A stretch of DNA of 64,000 bases from Akebia trifoliata (taxonomy: Eukaryota > Streptophyta > Magnoliopsida > Ranunculales > Lardizabalaceae): contig CM030716.1 in the NCBI GenBank assembly GCA_017979445.1, positions 10,477,974-10,541,973 on the forward strand, written 5' to 3'. Shown one piece after another: positions 23,401 through 36,089 of this stretch (its first letter is position 1; every line of letters starts with the position of its first letter). The notes under the pieces were generated by a model. It was not told where the DNA came from, ran no database searches, and saw only the letters and a list, made by a program, of their open reading frames with translations. A program made the translations under genes and the position numbers.

Positions 23401-26400
23401 GGCCGGCATAGAGGTGAGGCTAAAGGTTCGTATGGGTGTAGCATGTGGAAGGGGATTCTTAAAGTGAGCGAGGATTTCGAGAGAGGCATTAGATATAAAG
23501 CAGGCAAGGGGGATAGGATCAGATTCTGGGAGGATAGTTGGTGCGGCACAACGCCTCTAGCAGTTCAATTTCCATCCTTATATGCCTGTTCTTTGAAAAA
23601 GAATTGTTCGATCCAGCAATGCTTGATTCGCGACGAGTCTACCTCTAATTGGGATTTGGGATTTAGGAGAAACTTCAACGATTGGGAGCTAACAGAGATG
23701 ACATCTTTCCTTGATCTCTTGCATTCGTCGTATCTTAACGAAAGTGAACAGGATAGGTGGGAATAGACGAGGGTGGTTAAGGACTTGAGATTCTCTATAA
23801 GTTCTTTCCATAAGTGGCTCATCCCTTTTGCCGAACAATCCATTGTGGGGTCTATTATTTAGTCTAAGTCAATTCCTTCTAAAATCTCCTTCTTTGTTTG
23901 GTTGGCCTCCCTTGGGAGGATTCTAACGATGGATAATTTGACTGCTCGGGGTTGGACTACTCCAAATTGTTGTCCACTTTGTATGGAGGACGGGGAATCT
24001 GTTGATCATATCTTAGTTCATTGCTCTTTTTCTTATAATATTTGGTCAACTTTCCTTGGTCTTTTCGAGATCCAATGGGTCCTTCCTTGTAAGTTCTCCT
24101 TGTTGTTAGTAGAGTGGGCCAATAATGCTTTCTCATTTAGAAAAATGTTTCTTTGGATTATGATTCCCTCGACTTTTGCTTGGGGGGTTTGGAACGAGAG
24201 AAATAACAGGGTGTTCGATAGTAAGAGGAGAAGCTCTCATGGCGGTTTCTTGGAGATCTTGGGCCTTCTGTACCTTTGGTCAAAACAAAATATAGAGTTT
24301 GTGGGAATTACCTTTGATGACTTTCTTTTTAGATGGAATTCTTTATGTAATCACTAATGTTCTAGTTTCTTTTGTTTAGCTGCTGTTTGAGAGGCTCTCT
24401 CGGCCTCCTTGTACTTTGTTTCCCCTTTCTCCTTTAATATATTATACTTATAAAAAAAAAAAAGATGCGAAGACACTTTTGTAATTTTATAAACAACTAA
24501 TATGGATTTGCATCAACAATACCCACCATTCTTTCATGATAATAAAGATAGATGTACTAGTGGATTTATTTAAGGGTATTTTATAATTTTAAAAAAAGAT
24601 CAACTAATGTATAATAGTGTCAACAATACTCAACCGTCTCTCATTAGAATAGTATATTTTAAAAAATCCTAATTGTAAGGGTACTTTGTTATGCTAAGAT
24701 TATATGTAAGACCGTTGTAATTGAAAATTTCGTCCATTTTTGGGGCTTAGATCCATAGGTCAGTTGGTTTGACACATTGCAAAACAAGGTCGTGGGTTCA
24801 AGTCCAGCTTACCGATAAAAGAAAGATGAAGGGCACTTTTGTAATTTTGATATGAATTTGTTTCGACAATCCACGCCATTCTATCATTATAATAGTAATA
24901 AAGATAGATGTATTAATGGATCTATTCTGGGTTATTTTTTTTAATATTTAAAATATTAACTAACATGGATTTGGGTCAACAATACTCACCTTTCAATAAT
25001 ATTCAGTAGAATTTCTGAAAGTTCTCATCATCATTTTGAAGCCTTATCCAAAACATTTGGGGTCCGATTAGTGGATCCTATTTCATAGGATTCATGTTAG
25101 GAGGTGGTCAATTTTTATATCAGCTGCCAACCTAACATGACCCATCTCCTTTATCCATGCTGTGGCCAGCAATGTGGTTTGAAATAAATGCTACATAGGT
25201 TGAAAATTTTGTGGAGTTTAAAGGAGTCTTCTTTGAAGACTTCATGGGGAAATGGGATTGGGTATGTAGATTGCCCTAGCTGTTTGGGCTGGTCCATTTT
25301 CTCCCTTCTGTACTCTTTTCGTTGGTGTCCTTGACCACATTTTAATATAAGTTGCATTTACCTATAAAAAGAAAAAAAAAATGCTTCACAGGCGGTGTTG
25401 TAAATTTTGAAAATGACAGAAAGTTGATTACTTTGTGCTGAATGCAGGCAAGTGTTAATATTACATCAACTTATGACAGTAGAAGACATGACATTGAAAG
25501 TTCTTTAGTTGCAAGGGGGGACTTGTGGAGAGTAGAGGCATCACATGGGAGTTCCACTTCAGGAAATGAGGGTCAACCTCTGTACCTTGTTCAGCTTGGA
25601 CCTCTCCTATTTGTTCGTGATACAACGCTTCTTCTGCCAGTTCATTTATCAAAGCAGCACTTGCTTTGGTATGGGTACGATCGAAAGGTAAGTCAGTTTC
25701 TTTATTAGACGGGCTGGATTTACTCTTAATGATGCCATTGCCAGTTACCACTGTAGACTGATATGGATTTGGATTTATTGTCTTAGTTGCACACTAGCAT
25801 ATTTAACAAATCTGTGTGTATACACTCCAACGTTTGATTTGTGTGCATGCTTACTTCTATTTAATTCTCATTAAGTCATTATTCTATTCTAGTAATCTTG
25901 ATATTACCAAGTTATTTTTTAAAAACTAGTTTCTTTGCTTCCACAGATTGAATCTTGATCACATTATTCTGTAGCACTCACTACTTGCATCCATTTCATG
26001 CAACTGGTATTGATATATTTTTGAAGTATTAAGCACCATTAGTTAATTTTGAACGCATACTGGTAACTTTAGATTCGGTTGGATTTCTGAAATTAAACAC
26101 TACTTCGAATGGGCTCAAAAGATGTGATGATTCTTTTACTTTACTTTTCTTAGCTGGTAAATGCCTACTTTATAGAGGTATAGATGAGTGCAGGGTTATG
26201 CTTTTACTCAGCTTTTGGCCATACATTGTTGGAAAAAAGCTCTATGAATACAGGGAACTTCTGTTGATTGTGTCTTGTAACAGATGCTTATTCCCTCTTT
26301 CAAATCGTCTCTTGTTTCTGAAGTAGGTAAAATTTTGTTGAAGCACCTCAAATATCAGATCATAAATGCTAATATATTCTGTTAAAGAGAGTCCTTTGCA

Positions 26401-29400
26401 TAAATTGCTTTGAATGGGTAAATCAATCACTTGTCCTTGGGGATCCGGCATTGACCAGATTGCCCTGTTTTGTCATAAATGCCTCCATATTCTGCTGAGT
26501 AGGATTCGACAATAGGTTTGGGAAGTCTTGTAGTTCCGTTGTGCATTAATCTTTTTTGTGGTGTTGATCTGCCATGGTCTTCTAGACACTAATCACTTCT
26601 TTGATGGACAAGGTTTCAAATAACGAAAATAGAGTATTGATGATAGTACTTGACCATTTATTACTGTTTTACCTTTATATCTTGAATTTTGTTATTATGC
26701 AATATCTATTATTAGATATAATCTATACAATAAAAAATAAGGAACCATGATTAAAATTTATTCGAATGTTGGTGTCCAACTCGTTCTCCTTTTCAGTAAA
26801 ATTTTCAATTTTCAAAATAAGAGTTCTGAAATAGTAGTAACTGAAGTGGTGACAAAAGTACTGTTATCTATCATTGCAAATTTATATTTTGTTACTATTT
26901 GATATCTATTATCACATATAATTTATACAATAAAATGGGGAAATATTATTATCTCATATGTCATGCGTAAACATTATAAATTTATCAAAACAGTTTTTTT
27001 TATTATAATTATGGTGCTCCTTACCCAAACACACACACACACACACACGCACACACACACACTCACACTCTCTCTCTCCAATACCTCCCACATCTTGCAA
27101 CTTGCATGCTCATGTACTATGTTTGTTTTTGTAATTGGGCCACATGGACACCAATTTGTCATTTTTCCATGAGGAATCGTGAAAGATGAAATACTAGTTA
27201 TATTGAGAAATTTCACGGCGTAGTGGATGCAGTGTCCATACTCAGATTCAATGAATGTGTAGTACATCAGCCTAAAAAAACTTGAACAGAGAGAACATGT
27301 TGCTTGCATGCTCCTAAAGTTAAGACTACTAAAAACATGCAACAATCTCTTGGTGACAGGATGGTTGCTAAACCACATCCAGTTTTAAAGTTTTTATTTT
27401 TATTTTTATTTTTTATAATTGCTATTTATAATGTATATCATTCTACTAAGAATGTTACAATTACTAATGTTCTTGTGATTCAAGGGGGTACCTTTTGACA
27501 GAGGAAATAAGTGGAAGGAGGAGACCAAAGGATAAAAAATATTAATAGGTGATCCTTTGTTTCCTGGTGAAAAATGCAAGGAGAATAAAGTGAAAAGGAG
27601 ACTGACTGATCTAGGGCCACTAGACGGTACATATGAGTTATGACATTGGGGTAGAAAAAAGTTTTTCTTTTTGAAGAGTTTGGAGGGAAAAGAGAAACCA
27701 CACTTTTAGTTGACGTGGAGCTGTAAGTTCTCAAATATAAGTGTTGACAAAAAATTTAGCAATCTACCTTGTGATACGTAAAATGAGATGACAATTATAT
27801 TTTCTTGGTTTTTTGATGAAGATGGTGATATAGATCTCAGTAGTCAGAACACTCGCTCAACAGAGTGTTCTCCTCTGATTAATAGTTAAATACAATGAAA
27901 ATGACGATGTGTGACTTTCTTTTCTGTGGACTTTGTGTTTGATTGATTGAGAAGGTGTTTTCTGGATTTGTAGATGGTGGCTTGCAATGCTTGATCTTCT
28001 ATAGTAGCTTTGTATAAATGTTTTCTTTCCGAGGTTCACATTTGGTCGACTAAAAAGGATTTTTTGACTTCTGGAGAAGGGCTTTTAGGCTTAATCTTCT
28101 CTAGAATTGGAGTCTAAGTTTTTGTTGAAGAACCTTGATTCTTCTTTGAAAGAGGGCTTGAGAGCTTTTTCTTATCTGGAGAGGTAGATTGTGTCTTTTG
28201 AGAGAAAGTAATGCAAAGATCTCTTAAATGGCTTAGGCTTTGGCTTTGATATTTATAGACTTAGGATAAGAGAATAGTTTCAATTATGTCCCTAACTTAA
28301 ATGGATTTTATATAATTGGTCTAAAAGGTATTTGGTTTGGACCGGCCCGTTTTGGTGGGTTTTGGACTCAACCATGAGCTAGCTAGCTCGTTTGTTTGAT
28401 GTTGGAGCTCAATACTTCATTGGACCATGGGCTGTATCTGTGAAAACCCAAGTTTAGAAGGCCCATTTCTAAACAATGATCCCGATTTGGATGTGTTGGT
28501 CCATTTATGAATTTTAGGGTTTTCTTGTAACTAGTGCAGGATATTAGGACCTTCGTAAATTTTTTATGCCCACATTAATGTCTTGATGAGCCACAAAGAA
28601 GGGAAAAAAAAAAGGAGAGAGAGAAAACAAGTTAGGAGATTAAGAATATAAAATAAATGGGGCAACGCATTCTCTTCTAAGCCGCTCCTTTCCACATGGC
28701 AAATCACTTATATTGATTGAATTCCTTTTGCTCAAAATGGCTTAACCAAAAAGTAGTATTGTGCAGGAGTGTCACACTTTTTTTTGGCTCTGTCCTCTAG
28801 AACAAAAGACCAGTAATTGATCCAATCTTGTGCATGGGCAGATAGAAATGGCAGGCTAGGTTAGCTTGCTTGTGTCATGTTTCAAGCATTTGGGATATCG
28901 ACCAGGTGAACTGGTTACCCAGGTGACACTTCAACTGCACTGCACCTAATAGACTTTTCTAGGCTTATGAGGGCCAAAGGGGCTGCTCTTTCTTGTGCCT
29001 TCATCTTGTTGGGGTGGTTTAGCACCAGTCATGTTACCTGCAATCATATCCAGCAGTCAGAATAAATTAACGAAGTTGGATTGATGCCTTGAGAAATGTT
29101 TTTACTTTGTATTCCATATTTCGACCAATATGCTCTGCTCCATAGACGGCCCATGTATACTTACCAACTTATATCATATGCACATGGTGCTTCCACGTCA
29201 GTCATCTCTCTCCTACCTCATTCAAGCCTTTTAATTTACCCCTTCCAGAGCTATGTTCTGGGGATTGAGCTCTTAGGCTCAGCATCAGCAGTCTCAGTAT
29301 TCACAGAATTCCTCTATATGAGAACCAAACACGATGAATGTGGACATATTGTGGTTCTTTGTGTTCACATGGCTTGGTTTCTCATAAATTTTGATGACCT

Positions 29401-32400
29401 CATCTATGACTAATCAATGATTTATGCAGTCATTACTGCTGTATCGTTCCCAGTTATGGTTTTGATCTCAACTTGGAAGGCAATCGTCCGCTTGAGATGA
29501 AGAGATATGACAAGATTTCCTAAATTTTAATTGATTTGTTTTTATATTGTGGTCAGGTTTGTAGCCCTTAATTGTTTGCTTGTTTTTAATTTAAAATTGC
29601 TTTGAACATCAGGGAAATATTTAAGCATTCTTGTGATCGTCATTAGATATTGCTCTATTCTCCATACCCTTACTTTTTATGTATTTATGATAATGCCTTC
29701 TTATATTGGTATGTTGCTGGGATTCTCAGTTCTCGATCGTGCACTTAGATAATTCTTTAAATCATTTGTTTTATTTTATTTTTTTGCTTGACTCTTACAG
29801 ACACATTGTTTTTTATTGACTGTCAGAATGGGATGCATTCCCTCTGTCCAGCTGTATGGTCAAAGCATAGAAGGTGGCTATGTATGTCAATGATCTGTCT
29901 CAACCCATTGGCTTGCGTAAGTGCAAATATTGTTCTAACTAATGTTTACATTTTTCTGTTCTTAAATCATATTTTTCATATGTTATGCCTTCTTCATGAC
30001 TTAAACTTGGCTGCTCATTTCTTTTCTTTCTTTTTCTTCATTCTACAATTAGTACATTTTAGTTTTGATGGTTGGTATCCCCAGTCATTGTTGAAGGCAA
30101 TGGTCGTCGAACTATACATTCTTTAAATAACATAAGGAAAGAATATAAAGAAGGTGCATCCTTGTATAGGTGGTAAAGTTTGTGAGTAGTATTACCATAG
30201 GGACTTCACCTGCTTAAACATATTAAAAAAACAAGAAGAAAAAGATGAAAGCCGTTCAAGGTATTCCTCAGCCTTAAAAGGAAAATTATATCTGGTTATA
30301 AGAAACTTGGTTGTTTCGAATGTGTAAGGCTGACAGCAAATTGGGGTATTTAGGATGGAGTTAATTCTACTTCAAGGGTTGTGACATTCGTATCGACTAT
30401 TTTGATAACAAACTCACCTATATATGTTTATTATTTGGTACTTTATCTTTGTATTTTTTTTTTTGGCATTATTTTGTTAGCGTAAGTAATACAATTCAAT
30501 TAACAATATACACGTATGGGGGATGGGGAGGGAATATAGTTCCCTCAGAAACTACATTTTTATTATTTGTTTTTGGCATTATTTTGTTTGTGAGAGTAAC
30601 AGAATCCAATTAACAAGACTAACAATATGGGGGATGGGGAGGGAATATAGTCCCCACAGAAACTTTTGTCTATTAACACATAGTCTAGCTTTTAAAAGGG
30701 AATGCTACCAATGAATTTAATCTATACTATAATGAATTGTACATATGTTCAGGGATGCTGGGTGTTTGCTGCATTCAACCCCGAGTCCATACTAATAAAT
30801 CTACTGAAATATTTTGGGTTGCTACATCTATTACTTGTTGTTACATGACTAATGCCTTTAATAACATCAAGTTTGTAACTGTTCTAGGGTGATCCTGGAG
30901 TGGATAAGGACCTGGTTCATCTGTCATGAGAGGTTACGTGTAGTGGAGATTTGATGTCCACTTAAATTACTTGCATAGCCATTTGGACGTCATGGCTTGA
31001 GTTGTTAGGGACAAACCTTGAGGAATGGTGGATCAGGAGGAGAGGCAGGTCAAAGGCAAGAGACCCTGAGAGGTCAATTTGGGAAAGCCTTCTTCATCCT
31101 TGTTCTAGTGTTCCTCCCACTTTCCTTAGAGGTCCTATTTATAGGTAGGAGGAGGAATTCTTTCCCCCTTTCCTTGAGTCAAAGGGAAGCCATGTCACTC
31201 TCCGTTAGGGGTAGGTGGGTGAGGTTGTTCTCAGTCATATCTTTGTAAGGTCCCAGGTCATTGAATCACCTCCTTTCAGTGAGTGGTGCAGTGTCACCGA
31301 TTTGTGGGTCAACCGATGATACACTGATTATGTCAGACGCCTTCCTGCCTGATGTCTGCGATGGCTCACCCATAATTCACACATTTCAGTTGGTCTCAAG
31401 GTCCATTGGTATGAAATGCCAGATATGATGTTGGCCCTGCGACATGCCTTTTCGCATGCCATCAATCCTGTACTCTGGTCTATCCCCCTCATAGTCTAGT
31501 GTACCTCTCCACAAGGTCAAGTAGCAGTCCTTCTGTTGGGCGTCCAAGTAGATCATGGTATCTAAGATGCTCCTTAACACGAGGACACCATCAATGACAG
31601 TATGACATTGGAAGTGCCAATGGCGATGCTACAGACTCTATCTATAGTAGTAACTACTATCAATTTTTCCCAGATGCAGTGCTTCTTGTATTTACATGAC
31701 CCTATCTATAGGAATAAGTAATAACTACTACAGACTTTGTGTCCCATCTCTATCGCTGATGCAGTGCTTCTTGTATTTACATAACCTGCAAGGATAATTA
31801 GGTTTTAGTGAAATTAGTTTGCGAGACTAGTATTTTTTTCCCTATTTGCATGGGGTCATGGATAAGTGGGCTGACCCTTAAGGAATAGAATGCCGATGCT
31901 GGATTCAATAGAACCAAATTTCTGCGTGGTGGAAATTGAATACAGCAGCAATTGATGAGAAAAATATAGCAACCTTGCAATTTGGCTTTTGGAGTCTTGG
32001 CTATCAATCCTGTTTGACTAACCAACCTATGCGATGATTCGCCAAAAGCAACCTTATCACACACTAAAGTCATTTTTGTTGATCAAAATTCTCCTTTAAC
32101 ATCAGATATACTTACTTTATGGATATCGTACTTTATTAGCAAAAGGTTTTCTAATGACTAAGATCGTACTTACTAATTTAAATTTTACTAGCAATATAAT
32201 TTCCTAAAGGCACTTAACTAATTTTTAACCAATTAGGACATGAGAGGTAGTCCAACTGAAACAGCTTGAGCATCCCTTTGGAAGCTTCTTTTCTTTCCTT
32301 GTATGCCGTGCTCTTTTTGTGAGAGGAATGATAAGGACATGGTGTAGCTGTGCAAGTGTTCTGAAAATTGGTTCACTTCTGTGCGTCTACTGTCCTTGCA

Positions 32401-35400
32401 TCATTTAAAAAAAATTATTTCTTTTGGTTAATTAAAATGGTTCCTCTTGAACTGCTGAAGAAATGCATATCATTCTTTGCTTGCTCACCGGGAAGTGTCA
32501 TCTCCCCATCAATATATTAGTACTCTGGTTAAACTTGTGTAACTATATTCTATATTACTTTCTTTACTTCCACGTGCTATTATGTGCTTTAGCCAGTCTT
32601 TTTAATTGAAGTAATATCTCTATTACTCTGAAGTTCGTACTATTGACATCGGTCATCTTTGGACTTGCTGTTCTAACTTTACTTTTTTTCAGTCCTTCAT
32701 GGAACTACAGTTTCCAAATGGGCAGTTCACTTATGTATCTGGTGAGGGGCTAACTTCCAGGGCTTTCCTACCTGTTCTGGGTGGGTTACTTCAAGCTCAA
32801 GGTCAATTTCCAGGAGAACTGAGAGTTAGCTTCTCATGCAAGGTTAGTTAGCAAACTTGGAAAGATCAAATTAATGTGGTGGGTCTTCTCATGCTTAATT
32901 TCGAAATGGATTTTTCATACATCTGTCATGATTATGCTTGGTGGCGGCCCATTTTCTGTTGGGAATCTGATTTTGCTGTTTATTTTTCTGGCAGAATAAG
33001 TGGGGAACATCTATTACACCAACGGTGCAGTGGCCTGACAAATCCTTTTCTCTGGGACTTGTACAAGCCTTAGCTTGGCAGAGATCTGGACTCATGGTTA
33101 GGCCGACTGTCCAGTTCAGGTAAGGTTTTCTGCTATATTTCCTTCAAAATATCTTCTAAATCTACTGTTGTGCTGAATTAATTGTTTTCATTAGTTCTTA
33201 TGTATGTGATTACCTATCAAAAAATATAAAAATCTTATGTATGTGATATCTGGCATGGATTCTGGTTGAAAGTATGATTTCTGTTGGCGTCTATCTGTAC
33301 TCAACTTCCATTTCCTGAATAATCGAATATTGTTAGATGATGAGCATACCTATTATGATAGTCACCAAATTTTATGATTTTTTGAAAAGTCAAGATTAAA
33401 TTGTGACATTTTCTTTCACCAATTAAATTAAGATTTATTTCCTACTTTTTCAATAAGTCGTGACTTTTACAAACTTCACGATTAAATCACAAACTTCACA
33501 GCAGCTTTACACAACAATTTAATAGGAACAACCACACAGCTCTCTAACCCTAACATCATTTCCCCCCCCGAAATTCCTGAATATCCCCATTGGCTGACTT
33601 ATTCCCGAACTGTATTTTCTAGGTTGCTTCAGTTGGAACAATTTTTTTTGGGTAAATAGAGTCACCTGATACTGGATCTTGACTGCAATAAAAGACAATC
33701 CCCACTTCAATAAATGACTAGAAAAATACTTTTAGAGCTTCAACACAATAGCCTTTTTTGCTGAGCAAGAAAGGGGTTAGTAGTTAATGGAGGTGAAAGT
33801 GGTTTCAATGGGGTTTGAACCTAGGTCATTGTTTCAACTCTTCTCAGGCCTTCACTACTTAGCTAAGTGGCACCTTCTTCAATAAAATAGCTGATTTTTC
33901 TGTCTTATTTTCCTACATTTTGTGGTGTTTATGCTTACTGAAATGCTACTATTTGCATATGACCTCTCCGGTTTTACATCTTTATACACGGAAACTCTAA
34001 ACCAATAATATGATTATTTGATTGTTGTTCGAAATTATTACAAAAACTGACATAATGTGCAATATATTCACTGATATTTGGTCTCATATCTTTAATTTTG
34101 AGATGTTTATGCTTGCTGAAGTTGCTGTTGTTTGCACTTTATATATGTTTACGTTTAGATCAGTAATTATTATTTATTTAGTCCTTTGTAATTTGTAGAT
34201 TGTTTACAACTTGTTCTTTTTATGCACACTACTGTGGGTTCGTATGTTTGAGTGTTTTTTTTTCTTTTTTATTGCCATACTATGGACAGCCTATGCCCCA
34301 CTTTTGGTGGAAGTGATCCTGGGTTGCGAGCAGAATTCATTCATTCCGTGAAGGAGAAACTGAGCCTAATGTGTGGATGTGCTTGTACCACATATCCTTC
34401 AGCATTTGCGTCAATATCTGTAAGTAATTGCCATGCCAGTAAAGTTTCAGCTTTTCAGTTGTGCTAATGCTCTTGCTTGTATGTTCTATGCACAACTTTT
34501 TAGTGTTGGCTTTTATGCCCTTAAAATTCATCTAATACGTACTTTGATAAATTTTAATTTCTCAAAAGTTTAAAATTTGATTTATTTTTAATTCCTCTTG
34601 TATCAATGTATAGCGTGTAAAGATAAATCATAATTATTTAGTCCAAATTGATAATCATTAGTTGTTGTATATAAGTCTGTGAGTTGCAATACCACAGATT
34701 GATTTTGCTTGATGATCCATTTTTGCTTCTAGTTCGGCCCATGCAGAACTTTAATTGGAATGTTAGCCTCGGTTGAAAAATCAGGATCTAGACTGCCAAA
34801 TTATGTGCACTTTGCATCGGACCATCTAGTTATCATTATAGGATAAAAGAACCCTTAGACTTTCCCCAACCCTCTCTCATCCTCCCCAATTCTATCATTT
34901 GGTAGGGGACGATTCAGAAACGACCACATCTGCTACTTGGGAACTTTTTAAGGGCTCTTTGATTTGCTTCGTCCATGATATATGGGAATCACTATCCCAT
35001 TCATTGTTATCTGATTTGAAGAGTGGATGGTCATTTTACCTCTTCTACCATGTGATATCTGTCCTATTCTTCTAATCAGCGAAAATTCACTGACCACCGA
35101 TATTACTTCCAGGAATTATTACAGTGTTAGAATGTCATGGATTGTACCATATCATATTTATCTATAGGATAGATTTTGAATGAATTTGAGAATTTGGTTT
35201 ATCGTATTTAAGAAGAATATAATTTGATTTATTCTCTTGATTGATTTACAATGGTTTATATAGAGAATCAAGAGTAATAAGTAGAAACAAACGCTAGATA
35301 AGGAATCCTAAACTCATCAAAATCAATCATAATCTTCATAAATATGATGCACCATGTCAGATGCATCACATTCTAGTACTCTAGTAGGAATGTTAAATTC

Positions 35401-35973
35401 AAACTCCTTAAAACCTTAAATACATTGAAGACCTTGTTGAATGTTGTAATTGTTTTGCACTTCTTTTCTTTACTTTGAATAAAATATGTAGAAAGTGTGA
35501 AATATTGAGACATGATGTTCTCTCAACAAAATGGGACTTAATTAAGCTTTGTTGGGCAGAAGCAACAGTTACTTAATTTTCACCATTAAAACACTTAAGG
35601 TGGACTTTCTACCATTTATATACAATCTCATGTCGTCTAGGGACTGGTTCATGTTTGACAATAAATAAGCCTGAGTCTATGGAAAGGATTCCATTAGAGG
35701 ATAATGAAAACCCCATTTCGAACCCCTGAACCCAATGATATTTTTATTTATAAAAAAGAGAGGATAAATTGTGTGCTGTGGCGATGTGAATTATACTTCT
35801 GCTAGATTGTGGCTAATATTGTTCATTTTTTTTTTTCAAAAATACAGGTTGGCAGGTCCAAGTGGAATGGCAATATTGGAAACTCAGGATTAGTTTTTAG
35901 GGTTGAAACCCCACTGGGCAGCATTGGCAGACCTTCTTTTTCCCTTCAGTTGAATAGTGGTGTTGAGTTTTGA
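20480..35973 (+). CDS. Conserved plant protein of unknown function, beta-barrel-like C-terminus, 7 exons
   Basis: Exons: 20480-21046, 25448-25687, 29827-29916, 32693-32842, 32995-33119, 34290-34419, 35848-35973. All introns are GT-AG, and joined phases give one open frame of 475 residues. The start [13 protein letters not shown] is the first ATG of the frame. Residues 1-189 are largely polar with amphipathic stretches ([18 protein letters not shown]). From about 195 the protein has alternating hydrophobic strands: [54 protein letters not shown], then [15 protein letters not shown] and a final [10 protein letters not shown] ending in phenylalanine. This pattern, with an aromatic last residue, resembles an outer-membrane beta-barrel, so a plastid or mitochondrial outer envelope site is plausible, by inference only. 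I recall the family as conserved in plants but cannot name it. Introns 1-3 (4.4, 4.1 and 2.8 kb) carry LINE, SINE-like and LTR debris. Confidence 0.85.
22045..22740 (+). mobile_element. LINE 3' end, copy a (intron 1)
   Basis: A decayed L1-type ORF2 end includes the zf-RVT region: [20 protein letters not shown], then [10 protein letters not shown]. It finishes with the LINE-style word ACATTTCTACTTATAAAT. It is 5'-truncated, more diverged than copy b, and in the same orientation as the host gene. Confidence 0.75.
23242..23332 (+). repeat. 45-bp tandem duplication
   Basis: GGTGCTCTTAGTAAAAGTTA followed by GTGTTGCAATAGAAGCTC occurs at 23,243 and again at 23,288, nearly identical, a 45-bp period with two copies. 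Confidence 0.85.
23384..24461 (+). mobile_element. 5'-truncated L1-type LINE, copy b, with target-site duplication
   Basis: The insert codes for the end of a LINE ORF2: [45 protein letters not shown], then the zinc-binding RVT region [37 protein letters not shown] (C-x2-C, H-x4-H/C) and the terminal [14 protein letters not shown]. Only two stop codons interrupt some 970 bases in one frame, so it is young. It ends in an A-run at 24,452-24,463. AAGATGCAAAGACACTT at 23,367-23,383 is repeated with one change at 24,462-24,478, a 17-bp target-site duplication. Sense orientation in intron 1. Confidence 0.92.
24742..24822 (+). repeat. SINE or tRNA-derived sequence
   Basis: ATAGGTCAGTTGGTTTGACA resembles a polymerase III A box and GGTCGTGGGTTCAAGTCC holds a perfect B box (GGTTCAAGTCC) some 30 bases on. 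The ends do not pair as a tRNA acceptor stem and no clean anticodon stem forms, so it is taken as a SINE head or a decayed tRNA rather than a working tRNA gene. Confidence 0.55.
25185..25381 (+). mobile_element. LINE 3' end, copy c (intron 1)
   Basis: The last part of an ORF2 frame is visible ([14 protein letters not shown], with [16 protein letters not shown] trailer), then the TTTAATATAAGTTGCATTTA word and an A-rich tail at about 25,366-25,380. It is strongly 5'-truncated. It ends only about 67 bases before exon 2 of the host gene. Confidence 0.65.
27030..27078 (+). repeat. (AC)n-(TC)n compound microsatellite
   Basis: About 17 AC units with one G change, then TCACACTCTCTCTCTC. It explains the apparent His/Thr- and Val/Cys-repeat reading frames on both strands here. 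Confidence 0.95.
27835..28560 (-). repeat. LTR-like block in intron 2, antisense
   Basis: On the minus strand a TCTATAAATATCAAAG promoter-like box lies near 28,240-28,255 with a CT- and A-rich leader below it. No coding. The block may be a solo LTR; ends and target duplication were not resolved. Confidence 0.35.
30459..30655 (+). repeat. Direct duplication with a G-rich word, about 114 bp apart
   Basis: TTTGGCATTATTTTGTT, a CAATTAACAA word and TATGGGGGATGGGGAGGGAATATAG occur in order at about 30,463-30,541 and again at 30,575-30,653. The G-rich word has four short G-runs. Located in intron 3. Confidence 0.7.
30890..31620 (-). repeat. GC-richer LTR-like block in intron 3, antisense
   Basis: On the minus strand CCTATAAATAGGACCTC (about 31,130-31,146) looks like an LTR TATA region, and composition differs from flanking intron DNA. 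No reading frame is convincing. Probably a solo LTR. Confidence 0.35.
31673..31790 (+). repeat. Short direct repeat
   Basis: GATGCAGTGCTTCTTGTATT plus TACAT occurs at about 31,673 and 31,760, with CTATCTATAG words between. Confidence 0.7.
33740..33875 (-). repeat. tRNA-derived SINE in intron 5
   Basis: Minus strand: GGTGCCACTTAGCTAAGTAG gives an A-box-like start and GACCTAGGTTCAAACCCC a B box (GGTTCAAACCC) about 50 bases on, then a non-tRNA body and a short T/A-rich end near 33,755. Antisense to the host gene. Confidence 0.65.
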
Positions 35974-36089
35974 TATCTTCACCCATTTGTAACATATAAT
36001 TAAACTTGTATAGTAGGTTCAAGTTCCTAATGGATTTTACATTTTGTAAATAATAACAATGATGATAGTCCCACTGCTTGATTGATGAT

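Noticed and set aside
24742..24822. tRNA gene
   Set aside because: A and B boxes are present, but acceptor and anticodon stems do not form; SINE or decayed tRNA fits better.
26963..27378. Open frames over the (AC)n tract on both strands
   Set aside because: They consist of dipeptide repeats from a microsatellite inside intron 2.
20480..35973. Seven-exon gene as TGD4
   Set aside because: Length is similar and a barrel is suspected, but the sequence does not resemble TGD4 as I know it.
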